Part shown: positions 48,507-60,615 of the stretch, piece after piece | Numbering within the stretch: the stretch's first letter is position 1 | Layout: every line of letters starts with the position of its first letter | From: Dama dama | Lineage: Eukaryota; Chordata; Mammalia; Artiodactyla; Cervidae | Assembly: GCF_033118175.1 (NCBI RefSeq) | Contig: NC_083712.1 | Location: 10,116,956-10,180,955, forward strand | DNA: 64,000 nt | Reading direction: 5' to 3' | The notes under the pieces: model-generated | What the model was told of the DNA's origin: nothing | Database searches by the model: none | The model's input: only the letters and a program-made list of their open reading frames with translations | Program-made: the position numbers and the translations under genes

Positions 48507-48698
48507 CTACACAGGAAGGCAATGGCCGGTCCCACACTCTCCGGTCCCCGCTCAGGCAGGTCAGAGTACCCCCGCCGTGCATGGCGTAGCCCGGGTTACA
48601 GCTATACAGGACGACCGTGTCGGTGAAGTGGCCTTCGTCCCGGATCCTGTAGCCGTAGTGAGGGGTCCCTGGGTCCTCACACTTCACCAGGTCAAAAC
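48507..48698 (-). CDS. CSMD1: CSMD1 internal exon: Sushi (CCP) domain
   Basis: This is a 192-bp exon on the minus strand. The acceptor is a pyrimidine-rich run ending CTCACAG and the donor is GTAG|GTGAGT, close to consensus. It begins with two bases of a split codon and ends with one base (phase 1 in, 1 out). The peptide runs FDLVKCEDPG to WDRPLPSCV and has the four Sushi cysteines (KCED, LYSC, LTCL, PSCV) and the Trp before the last Cys. CSMD1 is a very large single-pass membrane protein with alternating CUB and Sushi domains, expressed mainly in brain and linked to complement control; this exon is one extracellular Sushi module. The last base joins the next exon (47659) to make an Ala before ECGG. 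I assign CSMD1 rather than CSMD2 or CSMD3 from recalled sequence similarity, so the paralogue is very likely but not aligned here. Confidence 0.88.
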
Positions 48699-49229
48699 CT
48701 GTGAGCGAGGAGGGGAGGGGTGAGTAGACGGAAGTCACTGCGGCATCCATACTGGCGTTCACACACTGAGGAAGCAGACCGGGTTGTTAAATGTCCCTCA
48801 AAGTGTAGAAAGAAAAAGAAGACTGAATTTAAAAACACATGTGGGTGTTGATTGGGCTTATCCGTTAACCACTGGTTTCTTTCTTGGAGTTTGACCACTT
48901 TATTTGTTCCTATCTATTGATATACTTATGACTGAAGTCCAGGAGGACAGTATGGTCCTCCGCTCCATCTCCTCCACCTGCCTTTTGTCTGTAGAAAAAT
49001 ACTAGTCAAATAATAAGCTTAATCAGAGAAGTGAGAAAATACAGATCCAAAGAAAGCACTCAAACAGAACAAAATAATAATAGTTTAGTCACAAAACACG
49101 GTCAAGGACGTTCAGTTTCTCCTCAAAGGTTGCAGACAATTTTCTGAGCCATATCCTGAGAGTCGTCTTGTAGATACTGAAACCCCCACCAGCTGGAAGA
49201 AGTTAACTACACGACACCCAGACTGTCAC
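48699..49229. other. Intron upstream of the first visible CSMD1 exon
   Basis: Nothing recognised apart from the pyrimidine tract before the exon. Confidence 0.5.
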
Positions 49230-49607
49230 GATGTCATATGTGCCACAATTCCTAGAACTGGTCTCAAAGAAATGTTAACAAATCGACCCTGGAACTGAAG
49301 ACTAACTGTACTTAAAGCAGTCAGGAAGACAATGATCAGACCACTGATGGCCAGTTTCAAGATGACCATCAGAGCTGACTGTGCTGTTTGTGAAGGGAGC
49401 CCCCTCCCTCCATCTATAAAAACTCTTGCCTGCTGAGTGTCAGTGTGTGGGTGTGGGTGTGGTCGGCGGCATGGAATCAGCCTTTGGACACAAGCCCCCC
49501 CTTCTATCCTGGTTGCCACTCTCTGAAACGACTTTCCTTTTCACCAGTCTTGCCTCTTGAGTGTTAGCTTTCAAGCAGCAAGCAGCTAGACTCCACTTTC
49601 AGTAACA
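49230..49607 (+). mobile_element. Possible ERV LTR
   Basis: TATAAAA at 49415 lies after a block with CAGACCACTGATGGCCAGTT. GCCTCTTGAGTGTTAGC and a TTTCAGTAACA end follow. The layout resembles a class I LTR; family and ends are not certain. Confidence 0.45.
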
Positions 49608-50137
49608 CAAGGAGAAGCTTTATTCCAAAGAGCTCCAGGCTGTCATCATTTGACTCACACATCCAGTCAGCATCTAGATTGTCCAGTGACTTCCTGTAAG
49701 CTTTTCCTGTCTCCACACTTTCTCTTTGTCACACCTGGGGCCTTCCAGGAGGGCCACCCTCACTTATTGTCTGTGCACACTCCAGCCTCTGCCTCCAGGC
49801 CCACTTCCTCTAAAACGCCCAGATCTCACGCTTCCTGGAAATTTCCATGCCCTTCCTGCTCACAGAGCTGGGTTCTGTGTCCCACCTGGGGGCCAGGGTG
49901 AGGTTCCTGAGCTGCTCCGTCTGTAGCACAAACTCCAGGATGAATCATCATAATGGTTTCCTCAAACTAACCTCTGAGACTCGAAGAAAGAGATGACAGA
50001 AATGAAGATTTAGCCTCTGTGATACCAAGAGCTGTATATTGCTTTCATGTGAAGCAATAATTTAAGGCCATCTCTGAAGAGAGTTCTACACTAACAAATC
50101 GCTCTTCCCATATCACGATGCAAATTTTGACCATTTT

Positions 50138-50153
50138 AAAAAGTAGAGCTGGA
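50138..50153 (+). repeat. 16-bp target-site duplication, left copy
   Basis: AAAAAGTAGAGCTGGA, preceded by TTTT, so the junction reads TT|AAAA, the L1 endonuclease target. It is identical to 53953-53968. Confidence 0.95.
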
Positions 50154-53100
50154 GATGTCGAAGACAGTGGAGGAATAGGGCGGGGAGACCCCTTTCTCTC
50201 CTACAAATTCATCAAAAGAATAACTGAACGCAGAGCAATCTTCACAGAACAACTTCTGATCACTAGCTGAGGTCATCAGGCACCCAGAAAAGCAACCCAT
50301 TGTCTTCGAAAGGAGGTAGGACAAAATATAAAAGATAAAAGGGGAGACAGGGGAGCTAAGGACGGAGAGCCTCCGGGGAAGGGACTCTTAATAGAGGAAG
50401 TTTTCAAGCACCGGGAAACCCTCGCACTGGCGGGTCTGGGGGAAGTTTTTCAACCTCGGAGGGCAACCTGACTGGGAGGGGAACAATAAATAAAACTCAC
50501 AGATTACATGCCTAAAAGCAACTCCCAGGGGAAAAGTACCCCAGACGCCCGCATCCGCCACCAGCAAGTGGGGGCAGAACGGAGAGGAGCGGGCGGCATT
50601 GCATAGGGTAAGGACCGGGCCTGAGTGCCCTGAGGACAATCGGAGGGAGCTTTTGTGAGTTACCAACTTAAACTGTGGGACAGTAAAAGAGAGAGAGAAA
50701 ATTAACCAGCCAGAACACACTGCCAGCCGTTCGCAGAACAAAGGGACCGAGAAAGTCCAGAGAAGAGCTCGCAGGCTGCGGACCGGCCCAGCCCCGCCGG
50801 AGGCAGGAGGCAGGGGAGAGGGGAAGAGGCAGGCTCGGCCCCAAAGACCGCATCCCCTACCGCACTGCAAACAGGCCTCCAGTTTCTAATCAATGACCTC
50901 CTGAAATTCTGGATGGTCGACATCCGCCGGGAGGGTCGCAGCGAGACACAGGGCGCAGGTACCCGACCGGCGCAGGCGGGGTCTGGGGCTGGGGACGCGG
51001 AGGGCAGACGGCGCACGCACCCGACCTGCGCGGGCGGAAACTGAGACTGGGACTGCACAGGGCAGAAGACGCGCCGCACCCGGGGAGAAAGCACCCGTCA
51101 AGCCCCTGGCTGCCTGGACCGGAAGGCACAAAATGCAGGCGCAGCTTTGTGTTCCGCGCTTTTGTGGAACACCCGAGGGCTGAAACCGCGCGCAGCGCAG
51201 GGCACGCTCCATATAGAGCAGCCGGGAGCCTGAGCAGCGTAGACAGGGGGAAAACAGCACCAGCCCCTCCCCGCAGCGCGACGGAACTAGCTACCTGAAC
51301 AAGAGACCACCTCCGCCCGCCTGTGTCAGGGCGGAAATTAGGCGCGGAAGAGACCGGCAAACAGAAGCCAAATAAACAAAGGGAACCGCTTCAGAAGGGA
51401 CCGGTGCAACAGATTAAAATCCCTGTAGGTAACACCGACTACCTCGGAAGGGGCCTGTAGACATCGAGAAGTGTAAGCTGGAACGAGGAGCTATCTGAAA
51501 CTGAACCGAACCCACACTGACCGCAACAGCTCCAGAGAAACTCCTAGATATACTTTTACTTTTTTTTTTTTTGAGTAAAGAAAAAAAAATTTGTTTTTCT
51601 TTTTTATGTTTTCTCTTTTATTTTCTTTTAAAATTCCCTATTACTCCCCCATTACTCCTTAACTTTCATTTTCACAGATTTTTACGATTTTCTTAATTAG
51701 GGAAAAAAATTTTTTTTTTAATTTCTTTTACTTGTGTTTTTTTTTTCTTTTTCTCTTCTATTTTCTATTTTTCTTTTTCTCTTATTTCCTTTTAAAGTCC
51801 TCTATTACTCCTCTACTACTCCTTAATTTTCATTTTCATTACACTATAACCTTACAAAAAAAAAAAAAAGAAGCCCTATTTTTAAACCGAACTTCATATA
51901 TATTTCTAAAATTTTTGTGTGTGTGTTTTGGTTTTTGCCTTTAATATAGTATTTTTGAGAGTCTAACCTCTACTCTAGATTTTTAATCTTTGTTTTTCAG
52001 TATATGATATAAATTGTGGACATTTAAGAATCCAGTATTCAGTTCCCATTGTTATACAGGAGTGTGTTGATTATTCTCTCCCAATCTTGACTCTCCTTTT
52101 TCTACCTCAGAACACCTCTATTTCCTCCTTTCCCCTTCTCTTCCCAATCCAATTCTGTGAATCTTTGTAGGTGACTGGGCTACAGAGAACACTCTGGGAA
52201 CAGACAACTGCATAGATCGATCTCTCTCCTCTTGAGTCCCCCATTTTCTCCCCCTGCTCATCTCTATCTCCCTCCTCCCTCTCCTCTTATTCATGTAACT
52301 CAGTGAACCTCTCTGGGCGTCCCTCACGGGGGAGAATCTTTCACCATTAACTTAGAAGTTTTATTAGCAGTGCTGTATAGTAGGAGAAGTCTTGAGACTA
52401 CTGGAAGAATAAAACTGAAACCCAGAGGCAGGAGACTTAAGCCCAAAACCCGAGAACACCAGAGAACTCCTGACTACATGGAACTTTAAGCAATAAGAGA
52501 CCGTCCAAAAGTCTCCATACCTACACTGAAACCAACCACCACCCAAGAGCCAATAAGTTCCAGAGCAAGACATACCACGCAAATTCTCCAGCAACACAGA
52601 AACATAGCCCTGAATGCCAACATACAGTCTGCCCAAGGTCACACCTAACACATAGACACATCCCAAAACTCATCACTGGGCACTCCATTGCACTCCAGAG
52701 AGAAGAAATCACGTTCCATGCACCAGAACACTGATGCAAGCTTCCCTAACCAGGAAACCTTGACAAGCCAAACGTCCAACCCCACCCACTGGGTAAAACC
52801 TCCACAATAAAAAGGAATCACAGACCTCCAGAATACAGAAAGCCCACTCCAGACACAGCAATCTAAACAAGATGAAAAGGCAGAGAAATACCCTACAGGT
52901 AAAGGAACATGAAAAATGCCCACCAAGTCAAACAAAAGAGGAGGAGATAGGGAATCTACCTGAAAAAGAATTTAGAATAATGATAATAAAAATGATCCAA
53001 AATCTTGAAAACAAAATGGAGTTACAGATAAATAGCCTGGAGACAAAGATTGAAAAGATGCAAGAAATGTTTAATAAAGACCTAGAAGAAATAAAAAAGA

Positions 53101-53952
53101 GTCAATTAAAAATGAATAATGCAATAAATGAGATCAAAAACACTCTGGAGGGGAACAAGAGTAGAATAACGGAGGCAGAAGATAGGATAAGTGAGGTAGA
53201 AGATAAAATGGAGGAAATAAATGAAGCAGAGAGGAAAAAAGAAAAAAGAATCAAAAGAAATGAGGACAACCTAAGGGACCTCTGGGACAATATGAAATGC
53301 CCCAACATTCGAATCATAGGAGTCCCAGAAGAAGAAGACAAAAAGAAAGGCCATGAGAAAATACTCGAGGAGATAATAGCTGAAAACTTCCCTAAAATGG
53401 GGAAGGAAATAGCCACCCAAGTCCAAGAAACCCAGAGAGTCCCAAACAGGATAAACCCAAGGCGAAACACCCCAAGACACATATTAATCAAATTAACAAA
53501 GATCAAACACAAAGAACAAATATTAAAAGCAGCAAGGGAGAAACAACAAATAACACACAAAGGGATTCCCATAAGGATAACAGCTGATCTATCAATAGAA
53601 ACCGTCCAGACCAGAAGGGAATGGCAGGACATACTTAAGGTAATGAAAGAGAATACCCTATAACCCAGAGAAGGCGAGGGTGGGATGTTTCGAGAGAACA
53701 GCATGTATATTATCTATGGTGAAATAGACCACCGGCCCAGGTGGGATGCATGAGACAGGTGCTTGGGCCAGGTGCACTGGGAGGACCCAGGGGAATCGGG
53801 TGGGGGGGCAGGTGGGAGGGGGGATTGAGATGGGGAATACATGTAACTCCATGGCTGATTCATGTCAATGTATGACAAAACCCACTGCAATGTTGCAAAG
53901 TAATTATCCTCCAACTAATAAAAATAATTGGAAAAAAAAAATAAAAATAAAT
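50154..53952 (+). mobile_element. BovL1 with 5' UTR and ORF1 but ORF2 deleted
   Basis: The left end (GTCGAAGACAGTGGAGGAAT...) matches the usual L1 5' start, and about 2.7 kb of 5' UTR follows. The first 1.3 kb is CpG-rich, then come T-rich low-complexity runs at 51550-51860. ORF1 begins at 52872. Right after codon 263 the sequence jumps to the BovL1 3' UTR (GAGAAGGCGAGGGTGGGATG at 53668) and ends in an A-rich tail. The whole ORF2, nearly 4 kb, is missing. A perfect 16-bp target-site duplication flanks the element, so the present ends are the original ones. It is antisense to CSMD1 in a large intron. Confidence 0.92.
52872..53663 (+). CDS. L1 ORF1 protein, C-terminally truncated
   Basis: This 263-residue open frame starts MKRQRN, the usual start of bovine L1 ORF1. 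Residues about 50-130 form a long coiled coil rich in E/K heptads (KMQEMFNKDLEEIKKSQLKM, ISEVEDKMEEINEAERKK), which in L1 ORF1p drives trimer formation. An RRM-like part follows (NIRIIGVPEEEDKKK, with EKILEEIIAENFP), and the C-terminal domain begins (RPRH-like NTPRHILIKLTKIKHKEQIL, REWQDILKVMKEN). ORF1p is an RNA-binding chaperone of the L1 particle, usually near 340 residues. Here the last part of the C-terminal domain is cut off at the deletion junction, so nucleic-acid binding is probably weakened. There is no stop inside the frame. Expression is not implied. Confidence 0.85.
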   Translation: MKRQRNTLQVKEHEKCPPSQTKEEEIGNLPEKEFRIMIIKMIQNLENKMELQINSLETKIEKMQEMFNKDLEEIKKSQLKMNNAINEIKNTLEGNKSRITEAEDRISEVEDKMEEINEAERKKEKRIKRNEDNLRDLWDNMKCPNIRIIGVPEEEDKKKGHEKILEEIIAENFPKMGKEIATQVQETQRVPNRINPRRNTPRHILIKLTKIKHKEQILKAAREKQQITHKGIPIRITADLSIETVQTRREWQDILKVMKENTL

Positions 53953-53968
53953 AAAAAGTAGAGCTGGA
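53953..53968 (+). repeat. 16-bp target-site duplication, right copy
   Basis: Identical to 50138-50153 and directly after the A-rich L1 tail. Confidence 0.95.
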
Positions 53969-56900
53969 ACCTGAAGGAATACATGGGTTCTTTTCATCTA
54001 TTTCCACCTAAATTTTGCTTCTTCCTTTTCGCGAAAATAAATAAAATAAAAAAATGAATGTGTGAGTTTTGCTGTCTTTCTGTCAAATTTGCATTCTGAA
54101 TGCTTTCCATGGAGGAAGATACATCTTTAAATTCACATGATCATTTACCCTTAGAATCTCTACATAATCCAGATGGAGTTCTGCAGGTGTATACACGGGA
54201 GGGAAACCAGTACACATTTGATAATTTACATGCAGTGGCCAAAAAAGGTTCCTGAAATACTTTTTTTTTCTATAAAATGTCAGTCTTTAATTACTGTGCC
54301 TTTACAAAAACTGTTTATCTATTTAAGAAATGCAAATAGCTATAATTCAAGATGCCCAGAAGGACAGTGCATAACAGTGTATCTATTTCAGCACAAAGCA
54401 AAAGGATGTTTTAGGTTGCCACAAAGGGGATCAGAATTAGGAAGAAGGGTCCCAGGCACATAGGGTTTCACGGCTCATGCAGACACCTGACAACTCTAGT
54501 CCGATGCACAGTCCCAAAACCACCAGGAAAGGAAGATGCTAAGCTGCCGAACTCACTTAGGTCGAACTGCCATCCTTACTCCTGCCTTGCAAAAGGCCCT
54601 AAAGATCATTTAGCCATAGTGTCTCTTGTGCAGAAGGGCAAAAGAAGCAACGTCTCTATTGTTACTGTTTCACTTGGTCTGGGGCTTGGATGAGACAGTG
54701 TCAGGGTGGTGCTTTCAAAAGCACCACTGCCTGGGTGACCGGAACAAGAAACTACCACTGGCTGGGTCACAGTGGCCAGCTGAGAGTGATGGCTGGAGTA
54801 GGGCTCAACAGGTAATGGTAATCACCGATGTTTCAAACTGTCTCAGTGTTTGGAAGCCAAATTAGGTATCTGAGTATCAATGACAGTGGAACATAAAACT
54901 CGAAATAAGCAGCAGACAAAATCTAGGTCTCAAGATGAGAAACCGAAAGAGTCAAACACGTGTCCCTTTTGTTTGTACCCCTGTGACAGGAACCTGGAGA
55001 AGTAAATCTGACATGAGAGGAGTCAGTCTCAAGTGTCAATAGACCCGAAGTTCTCTCCAAAGCAGAGTGAGATCCATGCAGGACAGTCGCCCCAGGAGAC
55101 ATAACCACCTGCTGTCCTGCTGAAATCCACACCCCCTGTAACCCAAGCTTCTGATTCTTCCAGGAACACCAGAAAGCTGGAGTTTTTAGCTTCATAAAAT
55201 GCTTGCTGAATAAATACATATTTCAAAAATGGAGATGCTTAAATTCTAAGATTAGATTATGAAAACTAGATGTAAACAGTTTTAAGAGAAACCAATAATT
55301 TCTCAGTTTCTGGAGAAGGCTGAGACTCAATTCTGAAAAGTTGTCAATATTCCATCTAATTTTTTAAGACTAAACTTTGTGACGCAAAGACCTTCTCAGG
55401 ATGATTAAGGGCTGGATAGAGAAATGGCCCAGCTTGTCCGAGACCTTTTATTCTGACAGTGAGTTATTTCCTGGTTATACAGAAGACTTTTGTTATGAAA
55501 GATTGTCCTCACTGGAGATTAATGCCTATAAAAGATAAAGTAATGACATTGATTTTCCTGGTGACTTATGTGCTGTCTCATTAGCTTATAGTCATCAACT
55601 CTACAGACAGGAGACTCATGCTTAAAGGTTATCCAGACTTTCCCTCTAAGTTCAGAGAGCATGGCTTTTAAAATCTTCCATCAAATAAGCTATCAAAGTT
55701 CTAAAATCACAGAACTTGTTTATATTAAAATTAGCTTGAAGAAACATTTCCTCTGCTCCAAAAACTTGCATTATGAAACTTTTTAAAGGAAGGAAGTAAG
55801 AATCATTGAAAAATAATAAACAATGATGCACCAATACAAATGTCTACTAAACTTTATCTGTGTTGAATTATTAGAAAAATTAGTTTTATTGTTTTTTTCT
55901 ATCACTCAGTCTAGAAAGATTTTGTCTTTCTCTAAACCACATATCGTCACACAGATGAGTTAAGTCATACTGTTTTTGAAAGGGCACTTATTCTTTTCAT
56001 TACCAGATATCTTTTTTTTACTTATGCTCCTTTTGTTATTATTATTTTTTTAAAAGATCAATTAAATCATTGATGGCATCATGAAATACATTATCTTGCT
56101 GAAAGTCCTACATTTGATACTTAAATGTCTAAAACTCTACACCTACCGAAGGTCATTACATTAAATATATTCCTTTTGTCAGAAACTTGAAAAGTATTTG
56201 TTTTTTATTTTTATTATGTTGATATTCTCAAATTCAGTTTTTCAAGTCAGTGAAAAGAGCTTTGTTTGTGCAAAGCTTCTTACAGGATTTAATAATTCAT
56301 GCACAGTTACAGGTAGAAACATAGACATTTATCCCCAGAGGAATCTACATCTTGAAAGGACTAGAGAAAGATCTCTAGAAACCCCAGATTTTTATTTCTT
56401 GTTGCTGTGCCGTGAATCAGCTTGGCCCTTGGACTCTGAGTCCATCCATATGCAATACTCTGCCTCTCTCCAAAAGCAGAATGAGAGTCATTTCATTGAG
56501 CCCTGCTTGCTATTTGATTAGGGCATAATATTAACATTGTCTCTTAAAAATTTCAGTACTGCTTGTAGACACTGGTGAACTAAATTGAAGTGATATATAG
56601 TAACAGAGTTCTTGAATGACAATATAAAATTCTGGGATGTTCATACTGTGTTCATTTCAGGAAAAATATTTTTTTTTCCTGTGGTTCATTAAACTATCTC
56701 AAAAATATTCTCTTACATTTAATTTAGATCTACAGCAGTAGTCCTCCAAATAAGAGGTTTTTCCATTTTAATTAGAATCTAAAAGACTTTAGAATGACTA
56801 CTCTTAAGGCTACTATAGAGTAATGACTTTAAAATATAGAGAATATATCCTTTTCTATCTTGAAGCCACTAGCTTGACATAAATCAGTGTGCAAATGCTG

Positions 56901-59515
56901 ATTTTCAGTATTTTCTTTGTGCCATAGAACCTTCAAAAAGATTAAAGTTATCTGTTAAAACATTACCTATTAAGAGTTGCAGTTGCTGCTTGGATCTATT
57001 TAGCAATTCCATTTCTTTTTGCTTTCCAGTGATTTCTTCTTAGTCACATAAATAGTACAGATGCTTTGAACAAAATGTTTTAGTTAAAACAAGCTCCAAA
57101 CATCAGGCTAATGAAAATTATTACTTCATCTCTGTAGCTATTACCCAATTTTAATGTTTTTAAGGATTAAATCCTATATCTCTTCAAACTCTAACAAAAT
57201 ATTACTGTTACAAAAGACTTCCACTTAACTCTCAAGTATTTTGACTAGTTCTTATCTTCCAAATCAACCACTTATGTTTGAAAAGAAGCTGGTGTAGACT
57301 TGATCCATTTCATACACTCAGGAGGAACAGTGAGGGTTACAGTCAGCTTGTGAGTGCCTCATCCTGCTTCCCAGGGACTCTACAGAAACTACCTTTATTC
57401 TCGGGTGAGCTTTGAGTACATGACTGATGAAGAATCTTTATCATGTATGCACCTCTGATACCTTTCCTATGAACCATTGATAAAGCCTCACGATGTTTAT
57501 AGAAACCTATTATCGCTTTACTTTACCTAATAAGACATTTCAATTTGCACAATGTAATCTTTGCAAATAAATAAATAAAAGTTAGTAATCTAAGAAATGT
57601 TGCCATATGCAAAACCAACAGCTCACTTCATTCAGTATAAGGAGAACTACACCTAACACTTAAAAATTCTTTTTTATTAACTTCATTTATTTGCAGTCAT
57701 CTACAGAGAAATGTGTTTGGAGGGAGAGCACTTCTGAAACTCATTTTTGTGGTTCACTTGAAAGTAAAATTCACTGACCATGAGTGTCATGAAATATTTG
57801 ATTAACTTATGTTTTTAAACATAAATCTCATTATTCAAGAAAGAGATTCTGGGTGAAGTGTGTGTGTGTGTTTAGTTTTTAAATTGTTATCTATTAAATT
57901 ATATATCTACACTATTTGTTCAGCTATGCTGTTATTGGTTTCAAATTGATTTTTTGGTCAGCTACGTTATTTGAATTTAATCCATTTCTTTTCCCCAACA
58001 TGCTAAATTTTATTATCATTGTTATTATTTTGTGATTATGTGAGCATCCCCGGTGGAAAGACACTGAATTTTCCCAGAACAGCAATAATCATCAGGATTG
58101 TGATAATGTTTGAATGGAGCTCAGAAGCTCTGAGCTTCAGAGGGAAAAAAAAAAAAAAAAAAAAACCTGAAGAAGTCCAGAATGAGAATCGGATAACCAA
58201 AGGGATTAACTATTTTTATGGAACCATATTGGTTTTTATCAAACATATTGCTTAGTTATCATAATGGAATGTAATCACAGGTAAGAATTCCAGAAGTCCA
58301 TCTTGAAATGTGCAATTCTGAATGTATTATATAATTCCAGATACACTCTGACTTTGAGTAGAGCTACCCAGCGGTTCTAATTGTTAATACATGTTCTGAG
58401 AAATCTTCCTGAAAGAAATCATACTATTCTTAATATTATATTGAATCATACTATTCATTTCACTCTGAATCAGTCTTTAAACATATCCAAAGGGTGAATC
58501 TTCTAACACACTGCAGTAAGAATTTATCATCAGTGCGTCATCTAAATTTCCAAACATATTTAGTATCATTTCTAGGGCAGGGACTTTGAGAAGCACAGAA
58601 TGAAATAGGATCCTATCTTTTATAGTCTAGTTAATTAAACAGACCAGAAAATAGCATTTTCAAGATAATATGATAAACGCTACAGTAGAGGAGGAGAGAT
58701 CCTGTGAAGGATGAGAGAAGCACAAAAGGAAGCAGGAAGTTTGGGAGAAGACCTGAGTTAGTCCAAAAGGATAGTTGGCATCAGCGGTGATAAAACCAGA
58801 GGGAGGAGAAGCGTCAGGTCAAGTCTTCACAGGTGCGTGGGCATCTGGAAGAATGTGGTCTCTCCCAGGACTGCAAAGCCATTTCTGGGAGTATGGGTAT
58901 TTGCTGAAGCTTCTTTTTAAGTGTGTGGAGGTGGAGTGGGAGGAGGGTTGCAGAGAAGATGGAGCAGATATGGACAAGACTGCAGCCCAGGGAGCTGAGA
59001 CTGAGTCATTGTGTGATGGAGTCTGGGAGAAACCAGGGCAGCTGAACAGGCAGTGATGCAAACACATTTGCATTTCAGAGAGATAATCAGAAGCCCTCCG
59101 GATGATGGACTGGAGTGGGAAAAAAGGCAGGAAAATGGAACAGATGTTTATTTAGTGTTGAAAGGTAGGTGGTAGCTGGGGATATGTGGCAGTAGACAAG
59201 GTGAGATTATGTGTGCATACAAAGCTTATCAGGCAGAGGGAGCTTAAGTGATGAGTGAGGCCAGAGGGAGATGGCCTGTGATGAGCAGAGAAGACAAGAA
59301 AGGGAATAGAGCTGGTACGGGAGGCGTAGGGCTCATGTGTCAGGCAGAGAGGAAGCACCAACTTCATCAACTCATAACATGGTGTCATCTCATTATAGAT
59401 CCAGTGAATGTATCCAGGAAAACAAGGCAATCCTTCACCAACAGCTTCTTCTAGGAAATGATTAAAAACAAACAAGCTCTGCAGCATTTTGGGACAAGAA
59501 CCAGAAAGTAGCAGG
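53969..59515. other. Intron, largely unassigned
   Basis: About 5.5 kb of mostly AT-rich DNA. I find no CSMD1 exon, RNA gene or young repeat. A 22-base A run is at about 58146-58166 and a short TG run at 57858-57870. G-rich, A-rich sequence at 58680-59060 may be an old repeat. Open frames at 56198 and 58775 have no recognisable domain. Confidence 0.4.
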
Positions 59516-59523
59516 CCTTAGAG

Positions 59524-59708
59524 CAGGGGTCCCCAACCTCCTGGCTGAGGACCGTATTGCCTGCCAGATCAGAGGCAGCATTTGATTATAAATAAAGTGC
59601 ACAGTAAACGCAATGTGCTTGAACCATCCCGAAACCATCCCCCCACCTCCAGTCCATGGAAAAACTGTCTTCCATGAAATAGGCTCCAGGTGCCAAAAAG
59701 AGTGGGGA
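59524..59708 (+). mobile_element. Non-autonomous hAT-Charlie (MER1-like) DNA transposon
   Basis: It begins CAGGGGTCCCCAACCTCCTG and has GAACCATCCCGAAACCATCC and CATGGAAAAACTGTCTTCCA near the right end, then GGTGCCAAAAAGAGTGGGGA. The ends are roughly inverse copies, though the right terminus is degenerate. Possible 8-bp target duplications, CCTTAGAG and CTTTAGAG, flank it with one mismatch. Confidence 0.65.
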
Positions 59709-60139
59709 CTTTAGAGAACTTTAGAGAAAGGTGGCTGCCTTAGAGAGCTTACTCTCTAACAGAGAAATCAGAAATAATAACAGATAACAGCACATTGTGA
59801 CAAGTTCCCAAGCAGCAGAAACATAAAATATGAGCCAACACGGACACAAGCATAACAAATGCATGGTTCTGTCCTCTGTTGTTTTCAGCCTGTATTTTCC
59901 ATTAGTTTCTCTACTTTGTCTTAGTTATTTCTGCCTTATTGTAGTCACTTCCTTTTCTGTTGGAGGTTAACAGTAGGACATGCACAAAACATTTAATAGG
60001 AATGTCTATAATGTTTTATAAGGGTGGCTCCTTTCAACAAGCAGAAAGAGCCGTGACTTATCTGATAGATATTAATATTTGTCTCTCATAACTACTCTAT
60101 ATGTTCAGATGATCCATGTCTTTCATACATTTTAGGTTT
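59709..60139. other. Intron, nothing recognised
   Basis: No exon or repeat recognised. Confidence 0.4.
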
Positions 60140-60615
60140 TTTTTTTCCCCAAACTTTAAATTTTTCATTTTGTATTGCAGTATAGCTGATTAACAATGTT
60201 CTGGTGATTTCAGGTGAATGGCAAAGGGGCTCAGCCATACATATACATGTATCCATTCTCCCCTAAACTGTCCTATCCGGGCTGGCATATAATATTGAGC
60301 AGAGTTCCATGTGTTATACAATAGGTCCTTGTTGGTTACGCATTTTAAATATAGCAGTGTGTACATGTCATCCCAAAGACCCTAACTATCCTTACCCCCT
60401 TGCAACCATAAGTTCATTCTCTAAGTCTGTGAGTCTCCTTCTGTTTTGTAAGTTCATTTGTATTGTTTCTTTTTAGATTCCACATATAAGGGATATCATA
60501 TGATATTTTTCCTTCTCTGACTTATTTTACTCAGTATGACACTCTCTAGGTCCATTTATGTGCTGTAATTGGCAGTATTTCTTTTCAATGACTGACTAAT
60601 ATTCCATAAAGTATA
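60140..60615 (-). mobile_element. L1 3' end, minus strand
   Basis: The reverse complement of an L1 3' end: GTATTGCAGTATAGCTGATT, TGTTATACAATAGGTCCTTG, a TTCCACATATAAGGGATATC block and ACTGACTAATATTCCATAAA at the right. Confidence 0.75.

Noticed and set aside
53102..53704. 200-residue open frame on the minus strand
   Set aside because: It is the antisense shadow of the L1 ORF1 coiled-coil region; Lys/Glu codons give open Phe/Leu/Ser-rich frames on the other strand.
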